Shown in pieces: positions 19,716 to 28,137 of a stretch of 40,471 bases of DNA; position 1 is the first letter of the stretch, and every line of letters begins with the position of its first letter. A model generated the notes under the pieces. The model made no database searches, was not told the DNA's origin, and saw only the letters and a list, made by a program, of their open reading frames with translations. This DNA comes from Crocinitomicaceae bacterium (GTDB lineage: Bacteria > Bacteroidota > Bacteroidia > Flavobacteriales_D > Crocinitomicaceae): contig JAKVAS010000015.1 in NCBI GenBank assembly GCA_022448165.1, positions 1-40,471 on the forward strand. Reading direction: 5' to 3'. A program made the position numbers and the translations under genes.

Positions 19716-20753
19716 TTACCCATTAAAATGATCCCATCCCTGTGCTTGAAGTTCGATTGCTGAACCATTCTTGTCAACGAAATAACGTCCATCATCTTCT
19801 GCAGTAATATGGCCAATAACGGTCATGTTTGGATTTCCTTTAATTTTATCGAAGTCATCTTGAGAAATCGTGAATAATAACTCATAATCTTCCCCACCGT
19901 TTAGAGCACATGTTGCGGGATCCATGTTGAATTCCAATGCTGCCATTGATGTCTTTCCGTCAATAGGAATTTTCTCATCATAAACATGACACCCAACTTT
20001 GCTGGAGGTACATATATGCATAATTTCCGAGGCTAATCCGTCTGAAATATCAATCATAGAAGTTGGAACAACGTCTAGATCTTTTAAAAATTGAATAATG
20101 TCCTGTCTTGCTTCAGGTTTTAATTGTCTTTCAATGATATAATCATTTCCGTCTAAGTCTGGTTGAATGTTCGGGTTTGCTTGAAAGACTTGCTTTTCTC
20201 TCTCGAGTATTTGGAGCCCGAGATATGCTCCTCCTAAATCGCCGCTGGCAACAAGTAAATCAAATTCCTTTGCACCAGATCGGTATGTGATTGATTCTTT
20301 TTTTGCACGACCTGTAGCCGTCACACTAATCATTAACCCTGAGAATGAGGAAGTAGTATCTCCTCCAACTAAATCAACATTGTAGACTTCGCAAGCTGAA
20401 CGAATTCCCTCGTATAATTCCTCTAATGCTTCTACAGGAAAACGATTAGAAACGGCGATAGAAACTGTGATTTGTTCTGCGACACCATTCATCGCACAAA
20501 TGTCCGAAATATTAACAGCAACGGCTTTGTACCCAAGATGTTTGAGTGGCATATACATTAAGTTGAAGTGAACGCCTTCTACTAACATATCTGTAGAAAT
20601 TAGCATTGCATCTTCTTCTGAAATAGAAATAACCGCTGCATCGTCACCGATTCCAAAGGAAGTTGATGCTTGTTTGTTTGAGAATTTTTCAGTCAGATGT
20701 TTGATTAATCCAAACTCTCCAAGGTCTCCTAATTCTGTACGCTTTTCACTCAT
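19716..20753 (-). CDS. thiL: Thiamine-monophosphate kinase
   Basis: GEFGLIKHLTEKF, SFGIGDDAAVI, MLISTDMLVEGVHF, ALNGGEDYELLFT; start trimmed to MSEKRTEL. Confidence 0.95.
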   Translation of the reverse strand: MSEKRTELGDLGEFGLIKHLTEKFSNKQASTSFGIGDDAAVISISEEDAMLISTDMLVEGVHFNLMYMPLKHLGYKAVAVNISDICAMNGVAEQITVSIAVSNRFPVEALEELYEGIRSACEVYNVDLVGGDTTSSFSGLMISVTATGRAKKESITYRSGAKEFDLLVASGDLGGAYLGLQILEREKQVFQANPNIQPDLDGNDYIIERQLKPEARQDIIQFLKDLDVVPTSMIDISDGLASEIMHICTSSKVGCHVYDEKIPIDGKTSMAALEFNMDPATCALNGGEDYELLFTISQDDFDKIKGNPNMTVIGHITAEDDGRYFVDKNGSAIELQAQGWDHFNG

Positions 20754-20941
20754 GATCACAGTTTTTTGCAAAACTACGAAAAGGTGTGCATGCAGCACCG
20801 ATTTTCAGAAATATTTCGTGTACCTTCGGGGAAATCATTTTTGCGAATAAAATTCGCTGGATTGGCCGAATCGACAGTAAGGTCGGGGAGAGCTGATCAC
20901 ATTCGTAGTAATTTTGACGAATGATAGAATAAAAGAATAAC

Positions 20942-22195
20942 ATGGATACAAAGAAATTTTCGGAACTAAATCTTGATCCTCAATTGTTGGAAGCAATTTC
21001 CTACATGGGATTTGAAGACGCAACTCCAATTCAATCACAGGCAATTCCCTTAGTTCTTGAAGGGCGAGATGTTTTAGCTTGTGCACAAACAGGAACAGGA
21101 AAAACAGGAGCATTTTTGTTACCTATCTTGAATAAACTTGTTGGAAAAGAAGATACAAGTATCAATACATTAATTATCGTTCCAACTAGGGAACTTGCAG
21201 TGCAAATCGAACAACAAATACAAGGGTTCTCATATTTTATTTCAGCTGGATCCCATGCAGTATATGGAGGAGGGGACGGAAAGGACTGGCTGGTTCAAAA
21301 GGAAGTGTTGACGAAAGGAACAGATATCATTGTTGCAACCCCAGGAAAGTTGTTATCTCATTTGAAATTGGGATATGTGAAGTTTGATAAGGTTCAACAT
21401 TTGGTAATGGATGAAGCTGACCGCATGCTCGATATGGGGTTTATTGATGATTTGAAAAAGATCATTTCATATCTTCCGAAAAAGCATCAAACATTGATGT
21501 TTAGTGCGACTATGCCTAAAAGCATTCGTGAATTGGCAAAGCGTATTTTGCATAACCCTTCTGAAATCTCACTGTCAATTTCAAAGCCAGCAGCTGGTGT
21601 GGATCAAAAAGTATATTTGACATTTGATCCGCAGAAAATTGGCGTGTTATCGCATATTTTATCTGAACGGAAGCACTATGATAGTGTGATTATTTTTACT
21701 TCAACAAAAAGTAAAGTGTTTGATATTGTGAGAGCTTTGAAGAAGAGTGGCTTTCCAGCAAAGGGAATTTCATCAAGTTTGGAACAGAGTGAACGAGAAG
21801 AAGTTCTACGTGGTTTCCGTTCAAAACGAATTCGAATATTAGTAGCTACGGATGTAATGAGTCGTGGAATTGATATTAAGGAAATTAATATGGTTGTTAA
21901 TTTTGATGTGCCAAATGATGCAGAAGATTATGTTCACCGTGTGGGAAGAACAGCCCGAGCAAATACTAAAGGAGAAGCATTCTCTTTGGTAAATGAAAAG
22001 GATATGTATAAGCTTCGGAAAATTGAAGAATTGATCGACTCATCGGTTCCGAAATTACAGCCCCCTGAAGATTTGGGAGCTGGGCCTGAGTGGAGAGAGG
22101 GAGCCCCAAAAAAGAAACGAAAGAATTTTAAAAAGCCTTACAAGGGGAAGAAGAAAGGTAATTATAAGAAACAGTCAGGTGTGCCTAAAAAATAG
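20942..22195 (+). CDS. DEAD/DEAH box RNA helicase (RhlE-like)
   Basis: ATPIQSQAIPLVLEGRDVLACAQTGTGKT, MDEADRMLDMGF, MFSATMP, HRVGRTAR; Lys-rich C-terminus. Confidence 0.96.
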   Translation: MDTKKFSELNLDPQLLEAISYMGFEDATPIQSQAIPLVLEGRDVLACAQTGTGKTGAFLLPILNKLVGKEDTSINTLIIVPTRELAVQIEQQIQGFSYFISAGSHAVYGGGDGKDWLVQKEVLTKGTDIIVATPGKLLSHLKLGYVKFDKVQHLVMDEADRMLDMGFIDDLKKIISYLPKKHQTLMFSATMPKSIRELAKRILHNPSEISLSISKPAAGVDQKVYLTFDPQKIGVLSHILSERKHYDSVIIFTSTKSKVFDIVRALKKSGFPAKGISSSLEQSEREEVLRGFRSKRIRILVATDVMSRGIDIKEINMVVNFDVPNDAEDYVHRVGRTARANTKGEAFSLVNEKDMYKLRKIEELIDSSVPKLQPPEDLGAGPEWREGAPKKKRKNFKKPYKGKKKGNYKKQSGVPKK

Positions 22196-22201
22196 GATAA
22201 A

Positions 22202-23173
22202 ATGGCAATTGAAAGGAAAGGGAAACAGCAAACGAAATCGAGTTTACACCCTAGAAATAAACATAGAGAGCGTTATGATTTAGCGCGTTTAGGTGAGGTG
22301 TGTCCTGAACTGAAGTCTTTTGTTAAACCAAATAAATTTGGAGATGAATCGATTGATTTTGCTGACCCAGTAGCAGTGAAATTTTTGAATCGTGCATTGC
22401 TTGAAGTGCATTACGAAATTACTAATTGGGATATTCCAGAGGGATATCTTTGCCCGCCAATTCCAGGTCGAGCTGATTATATTCATCACGTTTCCGAGTT
22501 GTTATGCCAAAGTAATTTTGGTGTTATTCCGATAGGTGAAAATGTTGTAGCCATGGATGTTGGAGTAGGTGCTAGTTGTGTTTATCCAATTATTGGACAT
22601 TATGAATATGGTTGGTCGTTTATAGGTTCTGATATTGATCGAAAATCAATCGATTCGGCGCAGGCCATTTTAGATCAAAATGAAAAGGTTAGTTCGTTTG
22701 TTTCTTTGAGATATCAGAAGGATAAAAGTGATATTTTTTACGGAATACTAAATCGTGATGAAAAAATAGATGTTTCGATTTGTAATCCGCCATTTCATAT
22801 TTCGGCAGATGAAGCCCGAAAAGGAGCTGTCAGAAAGGTTAAGAATCTTACAGGAAATAAACCGTTGAACCCTACATTGAATTTTGGAGGAATGTCAAAT
22901 GAACTATGGTGTGATGGAGGAGAACGTAAGTTTATTCGAAATATCGTTCACCAGAGTCGCAAATTTGCAGATAATTGTTTTTGGTTTACAACATTAGTTT
23001 CGAAGCAATCTAACTTGAAAAACATTTACGACATGTTAGATCAGATTGGGGCGAGAGAAGTGAAGACAATTCCAATGGGACAAGGGAATAAGGTGAGCCG
23101 TATTGTTGCTTGGACTTTTTTATCGCCTAAAAAACGAGTTGATTGGGGTAAAGAACGTTGGGGAAGAAAGTAG
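22202..23173 (+). CDS. rlmF: 23S rRNA (adenine(1618)-N6)-methyltransferase
   Basis: SLHPRNKHRERYDLARLGEVCPEL, MDVGVGASCVYPIIG, DVSICNPPFH, LNFGGMSNELWCDGGE. Confidence 0.93.
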   Translation: MAIERKGKQQTKSSLHPRNKHRERYDLARLGEVCPELKSFVKPNKFGDESIDFADPVAVKFLNRALLEVHYEITNWDIPEGYLCPPIPGRADYIHHVSELLCQSNFGVIPIGENVVAMDVGVGASCVYPIIGHYEYGWSFIGSDIDRKSIDSAQAILDQNEKVSSFVSLRYQKDKSDIFYGILNRDEKIDVSICNPPFHISADEARKGAVRKVKNLTGNKPLNPTLNFGGMSNELWCDGGERKFIRNIVHQSRKFADNCFWFTTLVSKQSNLKNIYDMLDQIGAREVKTIPMGQGNKVSRIVAWTFLSPKKRVDWGKERWGRK

Positions 23174-23179
23174 GTTAGG

Positions 23180-23512
23180 CTACATGTGTTTTCGTGAATC
23201 AATAATTTCCCAATGATTCTTATGTAGAGAAGAATTAAGGGGAATTTGACAAGCTAATCGTAATTCTGTCCAATTATTGATTTTTATCTCCTGTAGTTTT
23301 TGCATTTCTGGAGTTTCAATATCAATTTGAGGATTCCCTTTGAGTAATCTCACAGCGCAGGTTCCGCACCAAGCGCGACCTTTGCAGTCACCGATACTTG
23401 TAATTATATGGTCCTTTATTAATTCCAATAAACTTGGATATTCATTCTTTTTATAGTTTAACGAATAGGAATTTCCGAAAGAGTCGGTGATTTGTATTGT
23501 TTCACTTGTCAT
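23180..23512 (-). CDS. 2Fe-2S ferredoxin
   Basis: CKGRAWCGTC (C-x5-C-x2-C) plus distal LACQ; 11-bp overlap with upstream globin gene. Confidence 0.9.
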   Translation of the reverse strand: MTSETIQITDSFGNSYSLNYKKNEYPSLLELIKDHIITSIGDCKGRAWCGTCAVRLLKGNPQIDIETPEMQKLQEIKINNWTELRLACQIPLNSSLHKNHWEIIDSRKHM

Positions 23513-23918
23513 TTTGGATATTGATTTTATTTGGTCGCGCGTTCCAAATTGCTAAGAATTGTCCTGTGGCTATTCCCCTTGCAGCGTTTTTCGCTCTATC
23601 TGCAAGATCACCTGTGAACAATTCGTCAATGGTCGAAAACCAAAGATGTAACCAACGACCAAAATGTTCTTGTTCAATAGAGTGATTTGTTGTATTGTCC
23701 ATGTTTTGATGTGCCTTGACTGGATTTCCTTTGAACTTTGGGACGCCGAGTAATGTAGTCTCCCAAAAATCAGTTAATTTACTAATGTGACTTGGCCATT
23801 TTTCAATTGGAATCATTTTATGAAAGAATGGGCCGATCAGTTCGTCTTTTCTGACCTTCGTATAGAAAGAATCAACGAGGTTTTTAATGTCCTTTCTTGT
23901 AGTAATCTCTGATACCAT
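23502..23918 (-). CDS. Truncated haemoglobin (group III-like)
   Basis: IKNLVDSFYTKVRKDELIGPFFHKMI, HISKLTDFWETTLLG, AHQNMDNT, HFGRWLHLWFSTIDELF. Confidence 0.88.
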   Translation of the reverse strand: MVSEITTRKDIKNLVDSFYTKVRKDELIGPFFHKMIPIEKWPSHISKLTDFWETTLLGVPKFKGNPVKAHQNMDNTTNHSIEQEHFGRWLHLWFSTIDELFTGDLADRAKNAARGIATGQFLAIWNARPNKINIQNDK

Positions 23919-23920
23919 AT

Positions 23921-24226
23921 TTATGGGATTAGAGCTAATGAAACAATGGTTCCAATGATACTTATAAGTAGTGTTGCTACAAAGCCTAGGAGTACGTATT
24001 TCATTGGTGCTTGGGCAACAACCAAAGCATTTGAGCCCATGTTGATTGCGGCAACTAATGAAAGTAATATTGTGTTTATAGTAGAGTCATTTTGACAAAT
24101 AAAGCAAATCGCTATTGAGCCGCAGATACTTTGTGAGGTAATGATAATTGCTAACCATCCTAATCGAGTCTGTTCAGCTTTTTCTAAAATTGCTACTCTT
24201 CCTTCCTGTGTTAGTATGTTCATCAT
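23921..24226 (-). CDS. Small hypothetical membrane protein
   Basis: 101 aa with about three hydrophobic helices; 2 bp upstream of globin start. Confidence 0.7.
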   Translation of the reverse strand: MMNILTQEGRVAILEKAEQTRLGWLAIIITSQSICGSIAICFICQNDSTINTILLSLVAAINMGSNALVVAQAPMKYVLLGFVATLLISIIGTIVSLALIP

Positions 24227-24277
24227 GTCTATATGTATTTGTTTTAGTCAAAATTAGAGGATGATTATTGGGAATTT

Positions 24278-24293
24278 CATGATGTATGTCATG
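24278..24293. promoter_or_regulatory. CRP/FNR-type dyad in the divergent promoter region
   Basis: CATGA-N6-TCATG (TGA-N6-TCA core) between divergent 24226 (-) and 24411 (+) genes. Confidence 0.45.
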
Positions 24294-24364
24294 TCTAATA
24301 ATTCAACGCTAATTAGTTCGGTTAACTATGATTTACCTCATAAAGATGTTGAGTGGCTGCGCGG

Positions 24365-24372
24365 TACCTTTG
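24365..24372 (+). promoter_or_regulatory. -7 box for ric
   Basis: TACCTTTG, exact TAnnTTTG, 39 bp before ATG. Confidence 0.5.
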
Positions 24373-24410
24373 AAATAAGGAATAGTTTATGAAGATTAAA
24401 AGAAATAGAT

Positions 24411-25136
24411 ATGAACATAGAGAGTAAGCAAAGTATCGGGGAAATTGTCGCAGGTAATTATAGAGCGGCAACTGTATTTAAAGCGCACGGTATTGATTTT
24501 TGTTGTAAAGGGAATAGGAGTATTTTCGAGGTGTGTGAGTCAAACGGAATTGATGAAAGTCAATTGATCCATGAATTATATACTCATTTGAATAAAATTA
24601 ATGCTGACAGTATTGGTTATCAGCATTGGCCACTCGATTTGTTAGCAGATTACATTGAACGAAAGCACCATGTGTATGTGGAAGCTAAGAGCATAGAGAT
24701 TAAAGAATATTTGAGTAAACTTTGTAGTGTTCACGGACGTGCTCACCCAGAATTAATATTGATAAATGATCTTTTTGTAGCTGCTTCAAAAGATTTGGCT
24801 GTGCATATGAAAAAAGAGGAACTTGTTTTGTTTCCATTTGTTAGGAGGCTTCAAAGGGCGGTTGATTCGGGAGAGCAATTTCAATTTTCTAGTTTCGGTG
24901 GAGTGGAAAACCCCATTGAAGTTATGAAGCAGGATCATGATAATGAGGGGGAGCGTTTTCGACAGATTGCTAGACTTAGTAATGATTATTCAGTCCCTGA
25001 AGATGGTTGCAATACGTATGGAGTTGCGTATGCATTACTCAAGGAATTTGAAGATGATTTGCATCTCCACATCCATTTAGAGAATAATATTCTTTTTCCT
25101 AAGGTGTTGGAGATGGAGAAAGTTTATTTGAAGTAG
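24411..25136 (+). CDS. ric: Iron-sulfur cluster repair di-iron protein (Ric/YtfE/ScdA)
   Basis: VAGNYRAATVFKAHGIDFCCKGNRS; multiple conserved His/Glu (HHVYVE, HGRAHPEL, HMKKEELVLFPF, DHDNEGERF, HLHIHLENNILFPK). Confidence 0.95.
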   Translation: MNIESKQSIGEIVAGNYRAATVFKAHGIDFCCKGNRSIFEVCESNGIDESQLIHELYTHLNKINADSIGYQHWPLDLLADYIERKHHVYVEAKSIEIKEYLSKLCSVHGRAHPELILINDLFVAASKDLAVHMKKEELVLFPFVRRLQRAVDSGEQFQFSSFGGVENPIEVMKQDHDNEGERFRQIARLSNDYSVPEDGCNTYGVAYALLKEFEDDLHLHIHLENNILFPKVLEMEKVYLK

Positions 25137-25519
25137 AAATAGAGACGATTTTGTATGTTTCTTCTATTTTTTGATGTAAAGCTTCGTTGTATTCAGCGGA
25201 GCTTTATTGGTTCGTATGATAGTGATTGTTAGTTTGTATTAAGAAGGTTGATTCCTATTGTTTCTAATTAAATAATGTTCACGTCTCGCCAGTCGTCATA
25301 GAATTTTATAGTACTTTGAAAGATGTGACATTCATTTTATTTGTTGAAGCAATTATTGATTTCACTCTTCTTTGCGTTTAGCCTATTTGATAACACTACG
25401 TACAATTTCGGCCAAAAGCGTTGATTGCAAATAGTTTTTAGAATTGTCCACCACCTTTGGAAGAATGGTCTATTCAAACGCTTCTTTTAGTTCCGCTATA
25501 CTTGTCCTTGAAGTTTTAT

Positions 25520-25927
25520 TTAATTTTCTCCTCCTTTATTGAATCTCTTTTTTGTCAAGGTAAGAAACTCGGTTAGGGTAACTACCGAAATTGAAATTAA
25601 TATTATTGCGATTGACTCCCTTATTAATGAACTAAAATCTCCGAACACCAACCAAGTAATCATCACGTAGCAAGTTGATACTGCACTAGTAATTAAGAAG
25701 GCTAGGTAACTTCTTAAAGCTCTTTTTGTGAAGTACCAATTCTTGAATAACCAGTTTAAGATAAATCCAGAGCAAAGTGCTAAAACGAATAATGGAAGAT
25801 AAAGGATAGTAATTAGAAAAAATAAACTGCCTAAATCACCTTCAGTTTTGTCAAGAATAACACCAATTATGACGAATAAGATCAGGACTATTAACGGACT
25901 TATGGCCGCCATTTTACATCGATTCAT
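25520..25927 (-). CDS. Hypothetical integral membrane protein
   Basis: 135 aa with about four hydrophobic segments. Confidence 0.6.
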   Translation of the reverse strand: MNRCKMAAISPLIVLILFVIIGVILDKTEGDLGSLFFLITILYLPLFVLALCSGFILNWLFKNWYFTKRALRSYLAFLITSAVSTCYVMITWLVFGDFSSLIRESIAIILISISVVTLTEFLTLTKKRFNKGGEN

Positions 25928-26072
25928 TTCGAAATTTTCAAAATTATATGATTAAGTAGAGTTAAAAGTAACCAATTATTGAGGCATAAGACTAAATAGA
26001 ACTTGTTAGCTCTCTATAATGTGCTAGATATAAAGGGGGGAGTGCGTTTTAGGTGGTTTTATTTGTAGTTTG

Positions 26073-26540
26073 TTATTTTTCCATTTCATATCGATCCAAA
26101 GATTCGGAATAGAATTTGGGCTTTATGTTGATTACTTTGAATCCGTATTTTTCGAAGAAAGGAGCAATATCTTGTGTTGTCGCCAAACATATCTTCTTGT
26201 CTGGGAAGTTTTGAGAAATAGATTTGATTCTATACTCAAGTAACTTTTTACCATATCCCAATTTTTGAAATTTACGATTGACCATTCCCCAAGAAAGGTA
26301 TACTTCATTCGATTTTTCTACAAGTAAGTATCCTGCACAACCGAGAATATCGTTGTTATTTTCTAGTATGAAATAGTATTCTTTTTCAGAAACAGTGTAA
26401 GCTGACAATCCTTTTTCTTGTGCTACCAACCATTCTTTAAAAAGAGCGATCTCCTCGATTGCAAAAAAATCTGGTGTGTTACTATTAATTATTTCCATAC
26501 AAGCCGCATGGTCTTTTTTCTGATATTTTCTAATATTCAT
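26073..26540 (-). CDS. GNAT family N-acetyltransferase
   Basis: MNIRKYQKKDHAACMEIIN; VNRKFQKLGYGKKLLEYRI acetyl-CoA motif; start trimmed from 26633. Confidence 0.85.
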   Translation of the reverse strand: MNIRKYQKKDHAACMEIINSNTPDFFAIEEIALFKEWLVAQEKGLSAYTVSEKEYYFILENNNDILGCAGYLLVEKSNEVYLSWGMVNRKFQKLGYGKKLLEYRIKSISQNFPDKKICLATTQDIAPFFEKYGFKVINIKPKFYSESLDRYEMEK

Positions 26541-26843
26541 TTTAATTGTAAATAAAGTGCGGATCACTACCAACGTAGTTTTCTCGAAGATAAGAATAGA
26601 TTTGTTAACACCTAATTCGATCTCTCGAAGCAATTATCTGCATGGGATTGTAGGTCCTGTTGTCTACTTTTATATTTGATATAGTTTCGAATTTATCAAC
26701 TGTTCATTTTTCATTTTCACAAAGTAAAGTCCATAGGCATTACCACTCATTCCTTGTTCAGTTTGTTCATAGAAGTCATATGTTAAACCGTAAGAAAATT
26801 TATGCTGCTTTGTTTTTCCAAAGAATAATATTGAGTTTTTGAA

Positions 26844-27446
26844 TTACTTATTTAACCCCTCCAATCGTAATAATAAATAATCTCTAATTAAATAATTCAG
26901 AGTATATTCAGGATTTCTAAATATTTGCCTGTTAGTAACAATTTGGGTGACAAAATACTTGTCCAAAGTTCCTAGCAGTTCAATTGGCATTGGTCTAAAT
27001 AACCCATTATTCATACCTGTTAAGTATAATTCTTCCAATAAGGTAACAAATGAATCACTAAATAAATTGATCGCAGCCCAAGAAGTTGGATAATGGTTTT
27101 TTATATCATGCAAAAAAGAAATGGTGATATCGGATACTCCTGCTGAAAACTGTTCTAATAATCTCGAATATCTCACCTCTATAGGAGTAGTTTTGTCTTG
27201 TTGGATTTTGAAGACAATTTCCATAACAACTTTTATTCTCGTTTGACAAGCTGCTAAAATAACGTCTTCTTTACTTTCAAAATATTTGTAGATAGTGGCT
27301 TTGCTTTTTCCTGACATTTTAGCAAGGTCATCAATGGTCAAATCGGATAGCTCCACTGATTGCAATTTAACTAAAAGTAGTTCTAACCATTGACTCATTT
27401 TTGCAGTCTGATTCTTTCTTGATTTTTTGATTGCTTTTCTTCCCAA
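26844..27446 (-). CDS. TetR family transcriptional regulator
   Basis: LTIDDLAKMSGKSKATIYKYFESKEDVILAACQ HTH; divergent from SOI-like/flavoprotein genes. Confidence 0.92.
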   Translation of the reverse strand: MGRKAIKKSRKNQTAKMSQWLELLLVKLQSVELSDLTIDDLAKMSGKSKATIYKYFESKEDVILAACQTRIKVVMEIVFKIQQDKTTPIEVRYSRLLEQFSAGVSDITISFLHDIKNHYPTSWAAINLFSDSFVTLLEELYLTGMNNGLFRPMPIELLGTLDKYFVTQIVTNRQIFRNPEYTLNYLIRDYLLLRLEGLNK

Positions 27447-27555
27447 AATTTTTTCTTAAGAGTTTATGTTTTGACAAAATAACAATCAATGATAAAACTG
27501 AAAATAATGACGCGCTATTTAAACAAAACAAGACTCGTTAGTATCTTTTTTATAT

Positions 27556-27591
27556 AAAAATAAACTATTTAATGTTTAATAGTTTATTTTT
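27556..27591. promoter_or_regulatory. 36-bp inverted repeat, candidate TetR operator overlapping promoter
   Basis: AAAAATAAACTATT-taatgttt-AATAGTTTATTTTT, perfect 14-bp arms; right arm overlaps TATTTTTG (27585-27592), an exact TAnnTTTG -7 box. Confidence 0.7.
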
Positions 27592-27631
27592 GATGATTGA
27601 TTATTTACCTCATTCATTAAATATTGATATT

Positions 27632-28129
27632 ATGAATATAAGTCAAGAAAAATATTTTGGTCTAACCAAAAGGCAACGAGCTACTATTACCTTACACGGA
27701 ATGTTAGTAATTGTAGTAGGTAGTTTTGCTGGTTTTGCTTGGTTGATTTCTCTCTGTGGATCGCTTGAGTTATGGCCTATTCCACCAATTGAACTTTCAC
27801 TCCCTGACCAAAAAGAACTTTGGCGAAATGCACATCTTGGACCTATAGGTCATGGTATGATCATTCTTCTTATTGCTGCTTTAGCCCCTTTATTAAAATT
27901 AACGAAAAGAGAAGCTTCAATAATGGTGTATGCTACCCTGGTTGAGGTATGGTTTAATGTATTAGGGTTTCAATCTGCTCCATATACAACTAACAGAGGG
28001 CTTACAGCAGATGGTTCTTTCATTAATATATTTTCCTATTCTACATTTTATGTGGCAGTAATGGCTTCGTTTGTCATCTTGACATTATCTATCATGGGGA
28101 GTTATCGAACAATGAAAACAATCAATTAA
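27632..28129 (+). CDS. Styrene-oxide-isomerase-like 4-TM membrane protein
   Basis: HGMLVIVVGSFAGFAWLISLCGSLELWP...WRNAHLGPIGHGMIILLIAALAPLLKL...VEVWFNVLGFQSAPYTTNRGLT aligns by eye with StyC (HGILMI...GGFEIIP...WARAHSGPALNGMMVI...LDGWSNVGFYLFSNFSPNRGLT); start trimmed from 27572 because that ATG lies inside the inverted repeat. Confidence 0.72.
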   Translation: MNISQEKYFGLTKRQRATITLHGMLVIVVGSFAGFAWLISLCGSLELWPIPPIELSLPDQKELWRNAHLGPIGHGMIILLIAALAPLLKLTKREASIMVYATLVEVWFNVLGFQSAPYTTNRGLTADGSFINIFSYSTFYVAVMASFVILTLSIMGSYRTMKTIN

Positions 28130-28137
28130 ATTAAAAA

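Noticed and set aside
25178-25205. Imperfect hairpin aaagcttcg...cggagcttt after ric
   Set aside because: Could be a weak terminator, but there is no T-tract and it has a mismatch; not strong enough to annotate.
26660-26842. + strand 60-aa ORF
   Set aside because: Antisense of a more protein-like - strand frame continuing from the TetR gene.
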